Assembly (NCBI RefSeq): GCF_019931215.1
Contig: NZ_JAIOUB010000001.1
Location: 248,001-312,000 of the forward strand
Source: Alcanivorax limicola
GTDB taxonomy: Bacteria > Pseudomonadota > Gammaproteobacteria > Pseudomonadales > Alcanivoracaceae
Direction: 5' to 3'
DNA length: 64,000 bases
Shown here: in pieces, positions 16,243-24,885 of the stretch
Layout: the number at the start of each line of letters is the position of its first letter
Position numbering within the stretch: the first letter of the stretch is position 1
The notes under the pieces: generated by a model
Seen by the model: only the letters and a program-made list of their open reading frames with translations
What the model was told of the DNA's origin: nothing
The model's database searches: none
Program-made: the position numbers and the translations under genes

Positions 16243-17108
16243 CAGTCGAGCAGGTCCAGCTCACGGGCGGTATTCACGATGGGCGCGTAATCGTCATTGC
16301 TGGCCGGGATAAAGCCCTGGCGCGGAAAACTTGCCAGAATATCCTCGTCTTCGATGCCGATCAGCACCGCCTGGACTTTGTCGATAAAACCCTCACCAAA
16401 ACGATTTTCCACGTCACCGCGAATCACCCAGTGGTAGTCGGGGTAGGGCGGTGTGGTCCATACCTTGCGCACGCGGGTTTCATCTACCTGGCCTTCGCGC
16501 ACTGCCTGATCCCAGACCTTGTAATTGACGACGCCGGCGTCCCAGGCACCGCTTTGCACCAGAGCAATGGTGGCACTGTGATCGCCGCTGAAGCCGACAC
16601 GGCTGAAGAACTGTTGCGGCGATTGCCCGGTAGCCTGGCGCATGAAATATTCCGGCATGAGACGGCCGGAGGTCGAGCTGCGTGAGCCAAACGTAAAGCG
16701 TTTGCCTTGCAACGCCATGGGAAAGGCCTCGGCTGGCTCAATATCGGTGCTGGTGTTGACGATCAGATAGCTCAGGAATGCCGGGTCTTCAACGCCCTGG
16801 GCAATAGCGCGGCTGCCGGCAACGAGACGCTGGGCTTGCACACCGGAGAAGCCCCCGAACCAGGCCATCTGCACTTCGTTGTTGCGGAAGGCGGTGACGG
16901 CGGCAGCATAGGATTTCACCGGGATGTAGCGCACTTCGACGCCCAGTTCTTCACTCAGGTAATCCGCCACCTTGCCAAAGCGGGTCATCAGGCGGGATTC
17001 ATCCTGGTCCGGAATGGCGGTGAACACAAAGGTATCGGCCAACGCCGACAAGGGCGCGGTCATAGCAAAAGAAACCGCCAACAAAAGGGCAGTGAGGCGC
17101 GTGGTCAT
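16242..17108 (-). CDS. PhnD-like periplasmic binding protein, putative selenate ABC transporter component
   Basis: 288-residue exported binding protein of the phosphate/phosphite/phosphonate (PhnD) superfamily. Its signal peptide ends at ALA (about residue 24). The mature start TFVFTAIPDQDESRL and the block VKSYAAAVTAFRNNEVQMAWFGGFSGVQAQRL match the clade recorded as putative selenate ABC transporter binding proteins near selD/selU (TIGR04553, from memory). ATG at 17108 is preferred over an in-frame start 45 bases upstream because GGAG precedes it and the signal peptide starts there. It is first in the transporter run D-C-E-selD. Direct evidence for selenium binding is lacking. Confidence 0.82.
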   Translation of the reverse strand: MTTRLTALLLAVSFAMTAPLSALADTFVFTAIPDQDESRLMTRFGKVADYLSEELGVEVRYIPVKSYAAAVTAFRNNEVQMAWFGGFSGVQAQRLVAGSRAIAQGVEDPAFLSYLIVNTSTDIEPAEAFPMALQGKRFTFGSRSSTSGRLMPEYFMRQATGQSPQQFFSRVGFSGDHSATIALVQSGAWDAGVVNYKVWDQAVREGQVDETRVRKVWTTPPYPDYHWVIRGDVENRFGEGFIDKVQAVLIGIEDEDILASFPRQGFIPASNDDYAPIVNTARELDLLD

Positions 17109-17194
17109 TGTGTCGCTCCGTTCAATAGGGAGTGTGAGCCAGACTGTTTTCACCGTTTTCGGCGGGGGCCGTGTCTGGCAATCGGCCCCGGAGA

Positions 17195-18283
17195 TCAGGT
17201 TTCCTGTGCGCTGAGAAATTGTTGTACTGCGTCGCGGGTGCCACGGAACAGCGTGTCACCCTCGCGTTTGCTGAGCATGTAGTCATACATCGGGTCGTAA
17301 TAATCCCGCAACAGCACGCGTATCCAGTCACGGTGTGCTTCGACATCACCGTTTTCACGTTGCAGGGCGAGCGCCGCGCACAGCGTCTCGCGCAATGCGG
17401 CGTGCCGTGATCCGCCGAGGCGGCGCTGAATGCGATCCAGCCCCGCCAGCAATGCTTCGCCAAGCCGTGCCTCGGCCTGATCTGCGCCGTAGAAGGCGCG
17501 GTACTCGGCAACCGGGCCCAGCACATAGTCTTCCAGTGTCACTTGCACGCGGCTTTCCAGGCTCTCTTCGATCATGACCCGGGGCGCCGACTTCATCGCT
17601 GTCTGCAAGGGTATCGGTAGCGCGCAGCGGCCGATCAGACGGCCCTCATCTTCCAGTACCAGCGGCCGGTCACTCGCTTCGCGCAGGCGCAACAGGCCGA
17701 TGGCCAGGGCGTTCTCGAAATCGATCTGCGCCGGTTGCTCACCCGGGCGGCGTCCGAAAGACGAGCCGCGATGATGGGCCAGACCTTCCAGGTCCAGGGT
17801 CTGCGTGAGTTGCTCGATCACCCGGGTCTTGCCGGTGCCGGTGCGGCCACTGAGCAATTGCAGGTGGCTGCGATTGAGGTCTTGCTGAAAGCGCTCCAGC
17901 AGGAAACGACGCAGGGCTTTGTAACCGCCGGCGATCAGCGGAATATTGACGCCTTCTTCCTGCAACCATTGCTGAACGGTACGTGAGCGCAGCCCGCCAC
18001 GAAAACAATAAAGATGGCCGTCGGGGTGTTGCCGATACCAGTCAACCCAGGCGGCAGTGCGAGCCGCCCGCACGTCACCGCCCACCAGTTCATGCCCCAG
18101 GGCGATGGCAGCCTCCTGGCCCTGTTGCTTGTAACGGATGCCTATCTGGTGGCGCTCATCATCGTTCAGCAACGGTATGTTGTGGGCGGTCGGGAAGGCG
18201 CCTTTCCCGAATTCCACCGGTGCACGCACATCCAGAAGCGGCACGTCAGCAAGAAACAGCTCAAGGAATTGCGCATGGGCCAC
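17195..18283 (-). CDS. selU: tRNA 2-selenouridine synthase (SelU/MnmH)
   Basis: 362 residues. It converts 2-thiouridine to 2-selenouridine at the wobble position of certain tRNAs using selenophosphate from SelD. The N-terminal rhodanese domain carries the catalytic Cys93 (LYCFRGGLRSR). A P-loop ATPase-like domain follows with GRTGTGKT at 146-153. Length equals the family norm when translation starts at GTG 18283 (MAHAQFLELFLADVPLLDVRAP), 10 bases after the ygiQ stop; AGGAT upstream can serve as ribosome site. A longer in-frame extension to 18430 would lie inside ygiQ and is rejected. It probably shares a transcript with ygiQ. Confidence 0.92.
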   Translation of the reverse strand: MAHAQFLELFLADVPLLDVRAPVEFGKGAFPTAHNIPLLNDDERHQIGIRYKQQGQEAAIALGHELVGGDVRAARTAAWVDWYRQHPDGHLYCFRGGLRSRTVQQWLQEEGVNIPLIAGGYKALRRFLLERFQQDLNRSHLQLLSGRTGTGKTRVIEQLTQTLDLEGLAHHRGSSFGRRPGEQPAQIDFENALAIGLLRLREASDRPLVLEDEGRLIGRCALPIPLQTAMKSAPRVMIEESLESRVQVTLEDYVLGPVAEYRAFYGADQAEARLGEALLAGLDRIQRRLGGSRHAALRETLCAALALQRENGDVEAHRDWIRVLLRDYYDPMYDYMLSKREGDTLFRGTRDAVQQFLSAQET

Positions 18284-18293
18284 GAGCAGTATC

Positions 18294-20489
18294 CTAACGT
18301 TGACGGCGCGGAGGCAGCCCGGTGTGCTGGGTGAGCACTTTCCCGCCTCGCTTGTCCGGCTTGCCGCGCCGGGTGTTATGCGCTTGCTGGGAATTCTTGC
18401 GACGGGGAGCGCGATATTCGCCTTTTTCATCCGGCTGGTCTTTGGGGATCAGCTGATGCTGCCCGGGGCCGATCAGATCCGCGCGGCCCATTTTCTTCAG
18501 GGCGGCGCGCAGCAGCGGCCAGTTCTTCGAATCATGGTAACGCAGGAAGGCCTTGTGCAAACGCCGTTGCTCGGCATCCTTGACGATGGTGACGCGCTCG
18601 CTCTTGTAATCAATGCGGCGCAGCGGATTGCGGCCGGAATGGTACATGGCGGTGGCGGTTGCCATCGGGGACGGGTAGAAGGCTTGCACCTGATCGGCGC
18701 GGAACTTGTTGATCTTCAGCCAGAGCGCCAGATTCATCATGTCTTCGTCACGGGTGCCAGGGTGCGCCGCGATAAAGTAGGGAATAAGGTACTGTTCCTT
18801 GCCCGCCTCTTTGGAAAATTTCTCGAACATGCGCTTGAACAGATCATAGGAGCCGATGCCCGGCTTCATCATCTTGTTCAGCGGGCCGTCCTCGGTATGT
18901 TCCGGGGCGATTTTGAGATAGCCGCCGACATGGTGCGTGACCAGTTCGCGGACATACTCCGGGTCCTTGACGGCCAGATCGTAACGCAGGCCAGAAGCAA
19001 TCAGGATCTTCTTGATGCCGGGCAGGCTGCGGGCTTCGCGATACAGTTGCGTCAGCGCAGAGTGGTCGGTATTCAGATTCTCGCAGATGCCGGGGTAAAC
19101 GCAGCTGGGTTTACGGCACGCCGCTTCGATTTCCCGGGTTTTGCAGGCAATGCGGTACATGTTTGCCGTCGGGCCACCCAGGTCTGAAATCACGCCGGTA
19201 AAGCCGGGCACCTTGTCCCGGATTTCCTCGATCTCCCGCAGAATCGAATCCTGTGAGCGATTCTGGATAATGCGTCCTTCGTGCTCGGTGATCGAACAGA
19301 AGGTACAACCGCCGAAACACCCGCGCATGATGTTCACGGAGAAACGGATCATGTCATAGGCGGGAATCTTTTCGCCTTCATAGGCCGGGTGCGGGACCCG
19401 CGCATAGGGCAGGCCGAAGACGTAATCCATTTCCTCGGTGCTCAGTGGAATCGGCGGCGGGTTCATCCAGATGTCCTGGTCGCCGTGGCGCTGGACCAGC
19501 GCCCGGGCGTTGCCGGGATTGGTTTCCAGATGCAGTACGCGGTTGGCGTGGGCATAAAGCACCGCATCATTGCGCACTTTTTCGAAGCTCGGCAACCGGA
19601 TCACGCTGCGGTCGCGATCCCGGTGCGCGTGCCAGCGAATCTGCACGACCTGTTCGGCGTCAGGATCAATCTGCTGGGCGTTACGTTTTTCCAGCTCGCA
19701 ACTGTCCAGTTCCTGGGTATTGATATAGGGATTGATGATGCGATCAATCTGCCCCGGGCGGTCGACACGGGTGGAGTCCACCTCCAGCCAGCCTTCCGGC
19801 GTGTCACGGCGCACAAATGCGGTGCCGCGAATATTGGTCATGGTGCTGAGATCTTCACCGCGGGAAAAACGCTGGGCGATCTCGACGATGGCGCGTTCAG
19901 CGTTGCCGTAGAGCAGGATGTCGGCGGCTGCATCCACCAGAATGGAGCGACGCACCTTGTCCTGCCAGTAATCATAGTGAGCAATGCGGCGCAGCGAGGC
20001 TTCGATGCCGCCCAGTACCACCGGCACATCCGCCCAGGCCTCACGACAACGCTGGCTGTACACAAGGGAGCAGCGATCCGGTCGCTTGCCTGCCATGCCG
20101 CCGGGGGTATAGGCGTCATCGGAGCGCGCTTTACGGTCGGCGGTATAGCGGTTGATCATGGAATCCATGTTGCCGGCGGCAACACCGAAGAACAGATTGG
20201 GCCGGCCGAGCTTCATGAAATCATCTTTGCTGTGCCAGTCCGGCTGGGCAATGATGCCGACGCGAAAACCCTGCGCCTCCAGCAGGCGCCCGATGATGGC
20301 CATGCCGAAGGAGGGATGGTCCACATAGGCATCACCGGTCACGATAATCACATCGCAGCTGTCCCACCCCAGCAAGTCCATCTCGGCCCTGGACATGGGC
20401 AGAAAGGGTGCTGTGCCGAAGCATTCAGCCCAATAGCGCGGATAATCGAACAGGGCCTTGTCGGCCCTGGGCATGGCAATGGCGGTCAT
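18294..20489 (-). CDS. ygiQ: YgiQ family radical SAM protein
   Basis: 731-residue radical SAM protein of the YgiQ/UPF0313 family. The N-terminal region has a cobalamin-binding-like fold ([26 protein letters not shown]). The [4Fe-4S]/SAM triad is at C391-FGG-C395-TF-C398. The C-terminus is a basic low-complexity tail ([10 protein letters not shown]). The reaction catalysed is not established. It is immediately upstream of selU with a 10-base gap, so it is co-transcribed with the selenium genes. Whether that is functional or incidental is unclear, because ygiQ also occurs without selenium genes in many bacteria. Confidence 0.9.
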   Translation of the reverse strand: MTAIAMPRADKALFDYPRYWAECFGTAPFLPMSRAEMDLLGWDSCDVIIVTGDAYVDHPSFGMAIIGRLLEAQGFRVGIIAQPDWHSKDDFMKLGRPNLFFGVAAGNMDSMINRYTADRKARSDDAYTPGGMAGKRPDRCSLVYSQRCREAWADVPVVLGGIEASLRRIAHYDYWQDKVRRSILVDAAADILLYGNAERAIVEIAQRFSRGEDLSTMTNIRGTAFVRRDTPEGWLEVDSTRVDRPGQIDRIINPYINTQELDSCELEKRNAQQIDPDAEQVVQIRWHAHRDRDRSVIRLPSFEKVRNDAVLYAHANRVLHLETNPGNARALVQRHGDQDIWMNPPPIPLSTEEMDYVFGLPYARVPHPAYEGEKIPAYDMIRFSVNIMRGCFGGCTFCSITEHEGRIIQNRSQDSILREIEEIRDKVPGFTGVISDLGGPTANMYRIACKTREIEAACRKPSCVYPGICENLNTDHSALTQLYREARSLPGIKKILIASGLRYDLAVKDPEYVRELVTHHVGGYLKIAPEHTEDGPLNKMMKPGIGSYDLFKRMFEKFSKEAGKEQYLIPYFIAAHPGTRDEDMMNLALWLKINKFRADQVQAFYPSPMATATAMYHSGRNPLRRIDYKSERVTIVKDAEQRRLHKAFLRYHDSKNWPLLRAALKKMGRADLIGPGQHQLIPKDQPDEKGEYRAPRRKNSQQAHNTRRGKPDKRGGKVLTQHTGLPPRRQR

Positions 20490-20603
20490 AAAGCATTCCG
20501 AAGCGGCGGGCCGTGACGGCGCCGACTGATGGCTGTGGCCGCATTCTACCTGAATCGCCGGTGTTCAGTCTGCTTTAGAGGGCTGCTGCGGAAGGCGCGC
20601 CTT

Positions 20604-20640
20604 AACAAAGATAAAGCAGGGCGCGCGGGCGCGGCCCTGC
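20604..20640 (-). terminator. intrinsic terminator of the alpha/beta hydrolase gene
   Basis: Read on the minus strand, GCAGGGC and GCCCTGC pair across an 11-base GC-rich loop, followed by the T-rich run TTTATCTTTGTT. It begins just after the hydrolase stop codon at 20649 and is a standard Rho-independent layout. Confidence 0.7.
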
Positions 20641-20648
20641 GGGTCGGA

Positions 20649-21638
20649 TCAGTGTTGCTGACTGCGCCGGGCGTCGCGCCAGTGGCTGCGCAAGGTGCGT
20701 GCGGTGAGCCCGGGGGCTTCCAGCATCGGCAGGTGGCCCACACCCCGGAAGATGCGCTTGCTGGCATGAGGGATCAGGCTGTGGAAGGTGTCGGCGCAGC
20801 TGACATCCAGCACGGCATCCTGGTCGCCCCACATGATCATGGTCGGGCAGGTCACCTCACTGAAGACCTGATTCGGGTCCTCATCAATGTCGAGCATGTC
20901 CCGGAAAATACGGTGATTCACCGGGTGCCGATGCACCATTTCCCGATACATGATCGGTGTCAGCAGGGCGCTCAGGCTGTGGCGATTCTTGTAGGTCACG
21001 ATGCGGAACAGCCGCGCCACATCAAACATGCTCGCCGGGATCAGCGGGTTTTCACCCCGTTGTAATGCCGTTTCGAAATCACTGGCGCGGCTGCCGCGCA
21101 TGCCGGCGGCATTCATCAGCGTCAGGCTGGCGATCTGATCGGAAAAGCGTGCTGCGGTAATCCCGGCGATGGCGCCGCCCATGGAATTACCGACCAGGTG
21201 CACCTTGCCGCTGCTGATCTGGCTGACAATGCGGTGCAGGCGTTCGGCCTGGGTCGCGAGCCGATAATTGGAACTGGCAACAAAGTGACTTTCGCCAAAA
21301 CCCGGCAGATCCGGGATGATCAGGTGATACTGGCGGGCCAGCAGGCCGGCCAGAAACAGCCAGTTTTCCTTGCTGGCGCCAAAGCCGTGCACCAGTACCA
21401 CGGTGTCGGCGTCCATGCGGCCGCCTTCCAGAAAGGTGACCCGGTGCTGATCCAGCCACAGATGCCTGCGGCGCAGGCCGGAGACCGCCACCTGGCTGCG
21501 GCGGGCCAGATTCCAGATGCTGCGGGTGGGGCGCCAGCGGGCGAGCAGGGCAGGGTCCGGTGCATGGGCATCATTGGCCAGGAAGGCCTGACCCACGGTC
21601 TCGACAAAGCTGCCGGTGCTGGTGTGTACGTTGTTCAT
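20649..21638 (-). CDS. alpha/beta hydrolase (serine esterase/lipase-like)
   Basis: 329-residue alpha/beta-hydrolase with the oxyanion motif LVHGFGASKENW, nucleophile elbow GNSMGG (Ser152), acid Asp274 (GDQDAVLD) and His302 (GVGHLPM). It resembles lipases/esterases of the monoacylglycerol-lipase and meta-cleavage hydrolase type; the substrate is unknown. ATG at 21638 is chosen over an upstream in-frame start at 21686 because CGGGAGATAA precedes it. It appears to have its own terminator and an unusually symmetrical upstream element (21664-21729), so it is likely a regulated single-gene unit. Confidence 0.82.
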   Translation of the reverse strand: MNNVHTSTGSFVETVGQAFLANDAHAPDPALLARWRPTRSIWNLARRSQVAVSGLRRRHLWLDQHRVTFLEGGRMDADTVVLVHGFGASKENWLFLAGLLARQYHLIIPDLPGFGESHFVASSNYRLATQAERLHRIVSQISSGKVHLVGNSMGGAIAGITAARFSDQIASLTLMNAAGMRGSRASDFETALQRGENPLIPASMFDVARLFRIVTYKNRHSLSALLTPIMYREMVHRHPVNHRIFRDMLDIDEDPNQVFSEVTCPTMIMWGDQDAVLDVSCADTFHSLIPHASKRIFRGVGHLPMLEAPGLTARTLRSHWRDARRSQQH

Positions 21639-21663
21639 ATTGTTATCTCCCGGAGGGACGGGC

Positions 21664-21729
21664 TTATTGTGATGGCAAACTGTCACATCTGATTTTTACA
21701 TTATCTGATGTCACAGTGAGCCACAATAA
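21664..21729. promoter_or_regulatory. 66-bp imperfect dyad upstream of the hydrolase gene
   Basis: Outer arms TTATTGTG (21664-21671) and CACAATAA (21722-21729) are perfect reverse complements. Inner arms CTGTCACATCTGAT (21680-21693) and ATCTGATGTCACAG (21703-21716) pair at 12 of 14 positions around an AT-rich centre. It lies 26 bp upstream of the hydrolase start codon and is an operator candidate. The binding regulator cannot be named. Confidence 0.5.
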
Positions 21730-21736
21730 TATTTTT

Positions 21737-21801
21737 ATCCGAGGAGAGTGGCTGAGACGAGTGGTTGAGAAGAGTGGCTGGGTCAGGTGCCTGACCCAGC
21801 C
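21737..21801 (-). terminator. 13-bp tandem repeat and 26-bp palindrome downstream of the metal-dependent hydrolase gene
   Basis: The stem GGCTGGGTCAGG (21776-21787) pairs perfectly with CCTGACCCAGCC (21790-21801) around a 2-base centre, 10 bases past the minus-strand stop at 21812. Next to it are three degenerate 13-base units starting GAGTGGCTGAGAC, the last running into the palindrome. On the minus strand the hairpin is followed by a pyrimidine-rich stretch (ACTCTTCTC), so termination is plausible though the U-tract is imperfect. Confidence 0.55.
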
Positions 21802-21811
21802 TTCCGCCGCT

Positions 21812-22717
21812 TCAGTGCTGGCCCTGGGCGGTGGGGAGTGGGACCTCCGGCACGCTGTCCTGATGCGAGCTCTGGGCCTGTTCCTGGGCAGCCAGGATCG
21901 CCCGCCACTCGGCGATCAGCGCGCTGTTGTCCTCCTGCCAGGGATGGAAATCCGGGCGCAGGAACGTCAGAAAATCCGGGATGGTGCGGGTCAGCACGCC
22001 GTTGATGCCGAACAGGCGCCACATGCCCCGGGCGAGCACCAGCGGGCGGCGGTGCAGGCGGTCTTTCTTGAGAAAGGCCCAGGTGTATTTCCCGGTGTAG
22101 GTGCCCAGCGCCAGTGTGGCGGCCAGCAACGTCCGCACGCGCATGCGGTAGCTGCCGACCACGTCCTGGTACAGATCAAAGGCAACGGCCTTGTGCTCGA
22201 TTTCCTCAATGGCGTGCCATATCCACAGGGCGCGGACAGAGGGATGCATGCTGGCCAGCAAGGCGGGGTCTTTCAGCAGTCGGTTGGCCAGAATCGCGGT
22301 GATGTGCTCCAGCGCGGCAGTGGCTGCCAGCTGCTGTTTGGCCGAGAGCCGTTCGCGCCCCTGTTTGATCAGGTGACGGGCCAGTTTCTGGCCGCCCTCG
22401 GCTTCTTCACGGTAGCCCTGGCTGGCGAGCATATGGTTGAAGCTGTCATGCTCCAGCGAATGCATGGCCTCCTGCCCGATAAAGCCGGAGATCTCGGCTT
22501 GCCGTGTCTTGTCAGTCACCTGATCACGAAACGCGCGCACGGCATCGACGAAGAATCGCTCGCCATCGGGAAACGTGAGTGACAAGGCGTTGAGAAAATG
22601 TGTCAGCACCGGGTCATTGCGGAACCAGTGGCGCGGCACATCCTCGAATGCAAAATCCATGCGTTGTGGTGTAATGCTGACGTGCGCCGGTTTACTGATG
22701 GCGGCAGTACGTGACAT
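21812..22717 (-). CDS. metal-dependent hydrolase, PF10118 family
   Basis: 301-residue protein of the predicted metal-dependent hydrolase family (PF10118). Conserved acidic/His helices resemble a ferritin-like di-iron site: IGQEAMHSLEHDSFN and WHAIEEIEHKAVAFDLY. A hydrophobic helix follows near residues 200-220. No reaction is established for the family. It is common in gammaproteobacteria near lipid genes. ATG at 22717 is chosen because AGAGGAC precedes it and homologous sequence begins nearby; a frame extension to 22828 exists but has no ribosome site. It is divergent from an AraC gene that may control it. Confidence 0.8.
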   Translation of the reverse strand: MSRTAAISKPAHVSITPQRMDFAFEDVPRHWFRNDPVLTHFLNALSLTFPDGERFFVDAVRAFRDQVTDKTRQAEISGFIGQEAMHSLEHDSFNHMLASQGYREEAEGGQKLARHLIKQGRERLSAKQQLAATAALEHITAILANRLLKDPALLASMHPSVRALWIWHAIEEIEHKAVAFDLYQDVVGSYRMRVRTLLAATLALGTYTGKYTWAFLKKDRLHRRPLVLARGMWRLFGINGVLTRTIPDFLTFLRPDFHPWQEDNSALIAEWRAILAAQEQAQSSHQDSVPEVPLPTAQGQH

Positions 22718-22865
22718 AACAGAGTCCTCTGTGGCCGGTGAATCGGGACCAGTTGGCCCCGGTGACACGCGTGAGGGCTGCGGGATCATGGCGAACCGGG
22801 CAGCGACTCGGTATATCTTGGGCTTCATCCCTGTGTGATGTCTGGTAGACGGAGACCATATTTCA

Positions 22866-23933
22866 GTGAATTCAGTCCAGACACGGCCCCTCCCGGCAAA
22901 TCAGCCCGGTGTGCCGGCAATCTATCTCTTGCTGTTATGCGACGTGGTCAAAAGCCTGGGTTTTGACGATCACCAGGTGATCGAAGGGCTAGGTGTGGAC
23001 CGTAGCAGTCTGCTGGACGGTCAGCGCCGGGTGTCGTTGCAGATATGCCACACCGCAGCTTGCCGTGCAGTCGCCATGGCGGGTGATCGGGGGCTGGGGC
23101 TGGCCTATGCCCAGGCGTTGAATGTCACGCTGCACGGGTCGCTGGGCATGATGGCGTTGTCCAGCCCCTCCATCACGGCGGCAATGAACGCGGCGACCGA
23201 ATACGTGACGCTGCGGGCGCCTTTTCTGTCCGTGACGCAGGTGTTTGACGGCGATACCGCCGTGATCCAGGTTGCAGCGCGCTGGAGCCTGGGAGAGCTG
23301 GACCGGTTTGTCATGGAAGCCATGCTGGCTGGTTTGGCACATATGGCAGGTCAGTTGCTGGGCGCACCACTTGATGGCGCCGAGATTCGGCTGACCGGCG
23401 CGTGCCCGGATTACGTCAGGGCCGGAGAGCTGCTCGGGGAGAGCGGCTATCAGGTGCCGGTGCCGATTACCTACGGGCATGACAGCTGCCAGCTGCGGGC
23501 GCCGGCCAGTTTACTGGAAGTAGCGCCCAGGCTGGCCAATCCGACTGTCGCGGCGTTGGCGCGTGAGCAATGCGAGCAGGAATTCCGTCAACTGTTTGCT
23601 GCACAGACGCAGCCACCGGGTATGGTCGAGCGCATTACCGACATGCTGCGCGACTGGCCGCAGAATCAGGCGCTGCCTTCCCAGGATGAGGTGGCGGGGT
23701 TGTTGCACACCTCGACCAGCACGCTGAAGCGACGGTTGCGGGAAGAAGGCAGTAATTACCGGGATCTGATGGAGGTGTTGCAGTCTGAACGCGCCCGCGA
23801 GCTGCTGGAAGACGGCCGCCTGGGCATCAGTGAAGTGGCCTGGCGACTGGGTTACAACGATGTCTCCAATTTTTCCCGTGCGTTTCGGCGCTGGACCGGG
23901 AAGACCCCACGCCAGTGGCGTGGGGGTGCCTGA
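22866..23933 (+). CDS. AraC family transcriptional regulator
   Basis: 355-residue regulator with an N-terminal arabinose-binding-like domain (PF12625 type, about residues 20-200) and a C-terminal AraC helix-turn-helix pair (about 255-350; LGISEVAWRLGYNDVSNFSRAFRRWTGKTPRQWR). GTG start. It is divergent from the PF10118 hydrolase gene (148-bp gap), which is its likely target. Its stop codon abuts that of the convergent alpha/beta hydrolase gene with no spacer. Regulators of this type in Pseudomonas-like bacteria often control lipid or alkane-related genes, but nothing specific is visible here. Confidence 0.87.
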   Translation: MNSVQTRPLPANQPGVPAIYLLLLCDVVKSLGFDDHQVIEGLGVDRSSLLDGQRRVSLQICHTAACRAVAMAGDRGLGLAYAQALNVTLHGSLGMMALSSPSITAAMNAATEYVTLRAPFLSVTQVFDGDTAVIQVAARWSLGELDRFVMEAMLAGLAHMAGQLLGAPLDGAEIRLTGACPDYVRAGELLGESGYQVPVPITYGHDSCQLRAPASLLEVAPRLANPTVAALAREQCEQEFRQLFAAQTQPPGMVERITDMLRDWPQNQALPSQDEVAGLLHTSTSTLKRRLREEGSNYRDLMEVLQSERARELLEDGRLGISEVAWRLGYNDVSNFSRAFRRWTGKTPRQWRGGA

Positions 23934-24848
23934 TCACTCTCTTGCGGTTGACTGGTTTGAGGGCAACTGGGCAATAAAGGCCTGCCAGGCGCCGAGCGTT
24001 GCTGCGGGTGCCTCCATGTGCGGGTAATGGCCGATGTCAGCCAGCTCGCGAATAAAATGCTGCGCCCCGACAAGCTCCCTGAAACGGGCAACCATATGTG
24101 CGCCGGACACAGGGTCCGCACTACCGTTAATGACCGCGAGTGGCACACGGGTATCCGTGAGCGCACCGACCCATCGGCTGCGATGCTGCCGTCGTTCGCG
24201 TATGTAGCCGAGCAGCGGCGGCAGGCAGCGCAGGCCCTGATTGTGATTGACCAGTTGCCATACTGCTTCCAGTTCCTCCTCCGACGGTTGGGTGCTGGCA
24301 CCGAACACCGAGCAGAACGTTTTCAGCAATTTGCCGCGGGAAGTCAGCCGAGCCAACAGCGGACCCAGACGGCTTGCCATCAGTTTCTGCATCGGTCTGG
24401 CAAGGTGCGTTTCCGGGAAAAGACCGCCGTTGAGCAGCGCCACCGACAGATAACGTGATTGCGGTTTGGCGTTGTCCCGGGCCAGCATTTCCTGCACTAC
24501 CGTATCGCCATAATCATGGGCGAGCACATGACATTGCTGCACGTCACAGTGTGCCAGCGTCGCTTCGACGATGCTGGCTTGCTCAGCCATGTTGTAGTGA
24601 TGCGGGTAGGGTTTGGCGGAGAAACCCAGGCCGAGCAGATCCGGCACGACAACACGAAAATCCCGGCACAGCTCATCCAGAATCAGATTGAAATCCCAGC
24701 TGGATGTGGGATAGCCATGCACCAGCAACAAGACCGGTTTGTGGTGGGCTGCAGGGTCACGTTGCAGCGTATCAATAACAAAAATCTGCTGCCCGTGCAG
24801 GTTGGCAAAGTGCCCCAGTTTGCGCCAGGCCTCCAGCGAATACTTCAT
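23934..24848 (-). CDS. alpha/beta hydrolase with Asp nucleophile (haloalkane dehalogenase/epoxide hydrolase-like)
   Basis: 304-residue alpha/beta-hydrolase. The motif HGYPTSSWDF after strand 3 and the nucleophile elbow AHDYGD (Asp112 in place of Ser) are typical of the haloalkane dehalogenase/epoxide hydrolase branch. The acid/His region is NGSADPVSG and IGHYPHMEAP. An aspartate nucleophile allows attack on epoxides or carbon-halogen bonds, though many family members have no known substrate. The next gene upstream on the strand (the amidohydrolase) ends 37 bp before it, so the two may be co-transcribed. Confidence 0.8.
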   Translation of the reverse strand: MKYSLEAWRKLGHFANLHGQQIFVIDTLQRDPAAHHKPVLLLVHGYPTSSWDFNLILDELCRDFRVVVPDLLGLGFSAKPYPHHYNMAEQASIVEATLAHCDVQQCHVLAHDYGDTVVQEMLARDNAKPQSRYLSVALLNGGLFPETHLARPMQKLMASRLGPLLARLTSRGKLLKTFCSVFGASTQPSEEELEAVWQLVNHNQGLRCLPPLLGYIRERRQHRSRWVGALTDTRVPLAVINGSADPVSGAHMVARFRELVGAQHFIRELADIGHYPHMEAPAATLGAWQAFIAQLPSNQSTARE

Positions 24849-24885
24849 TGCTCAGCTCCCGCTGTTGTTGTCGTTATGGTTGACC

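Noticed and set aside
18284-18430. Longer selU start upstream of 18283
   Set aside because: It would lie inside ygiQ, adds Ser/Pro-rich sequence absent from the family, and the GTG at 18283 gives a standard-length SelU.
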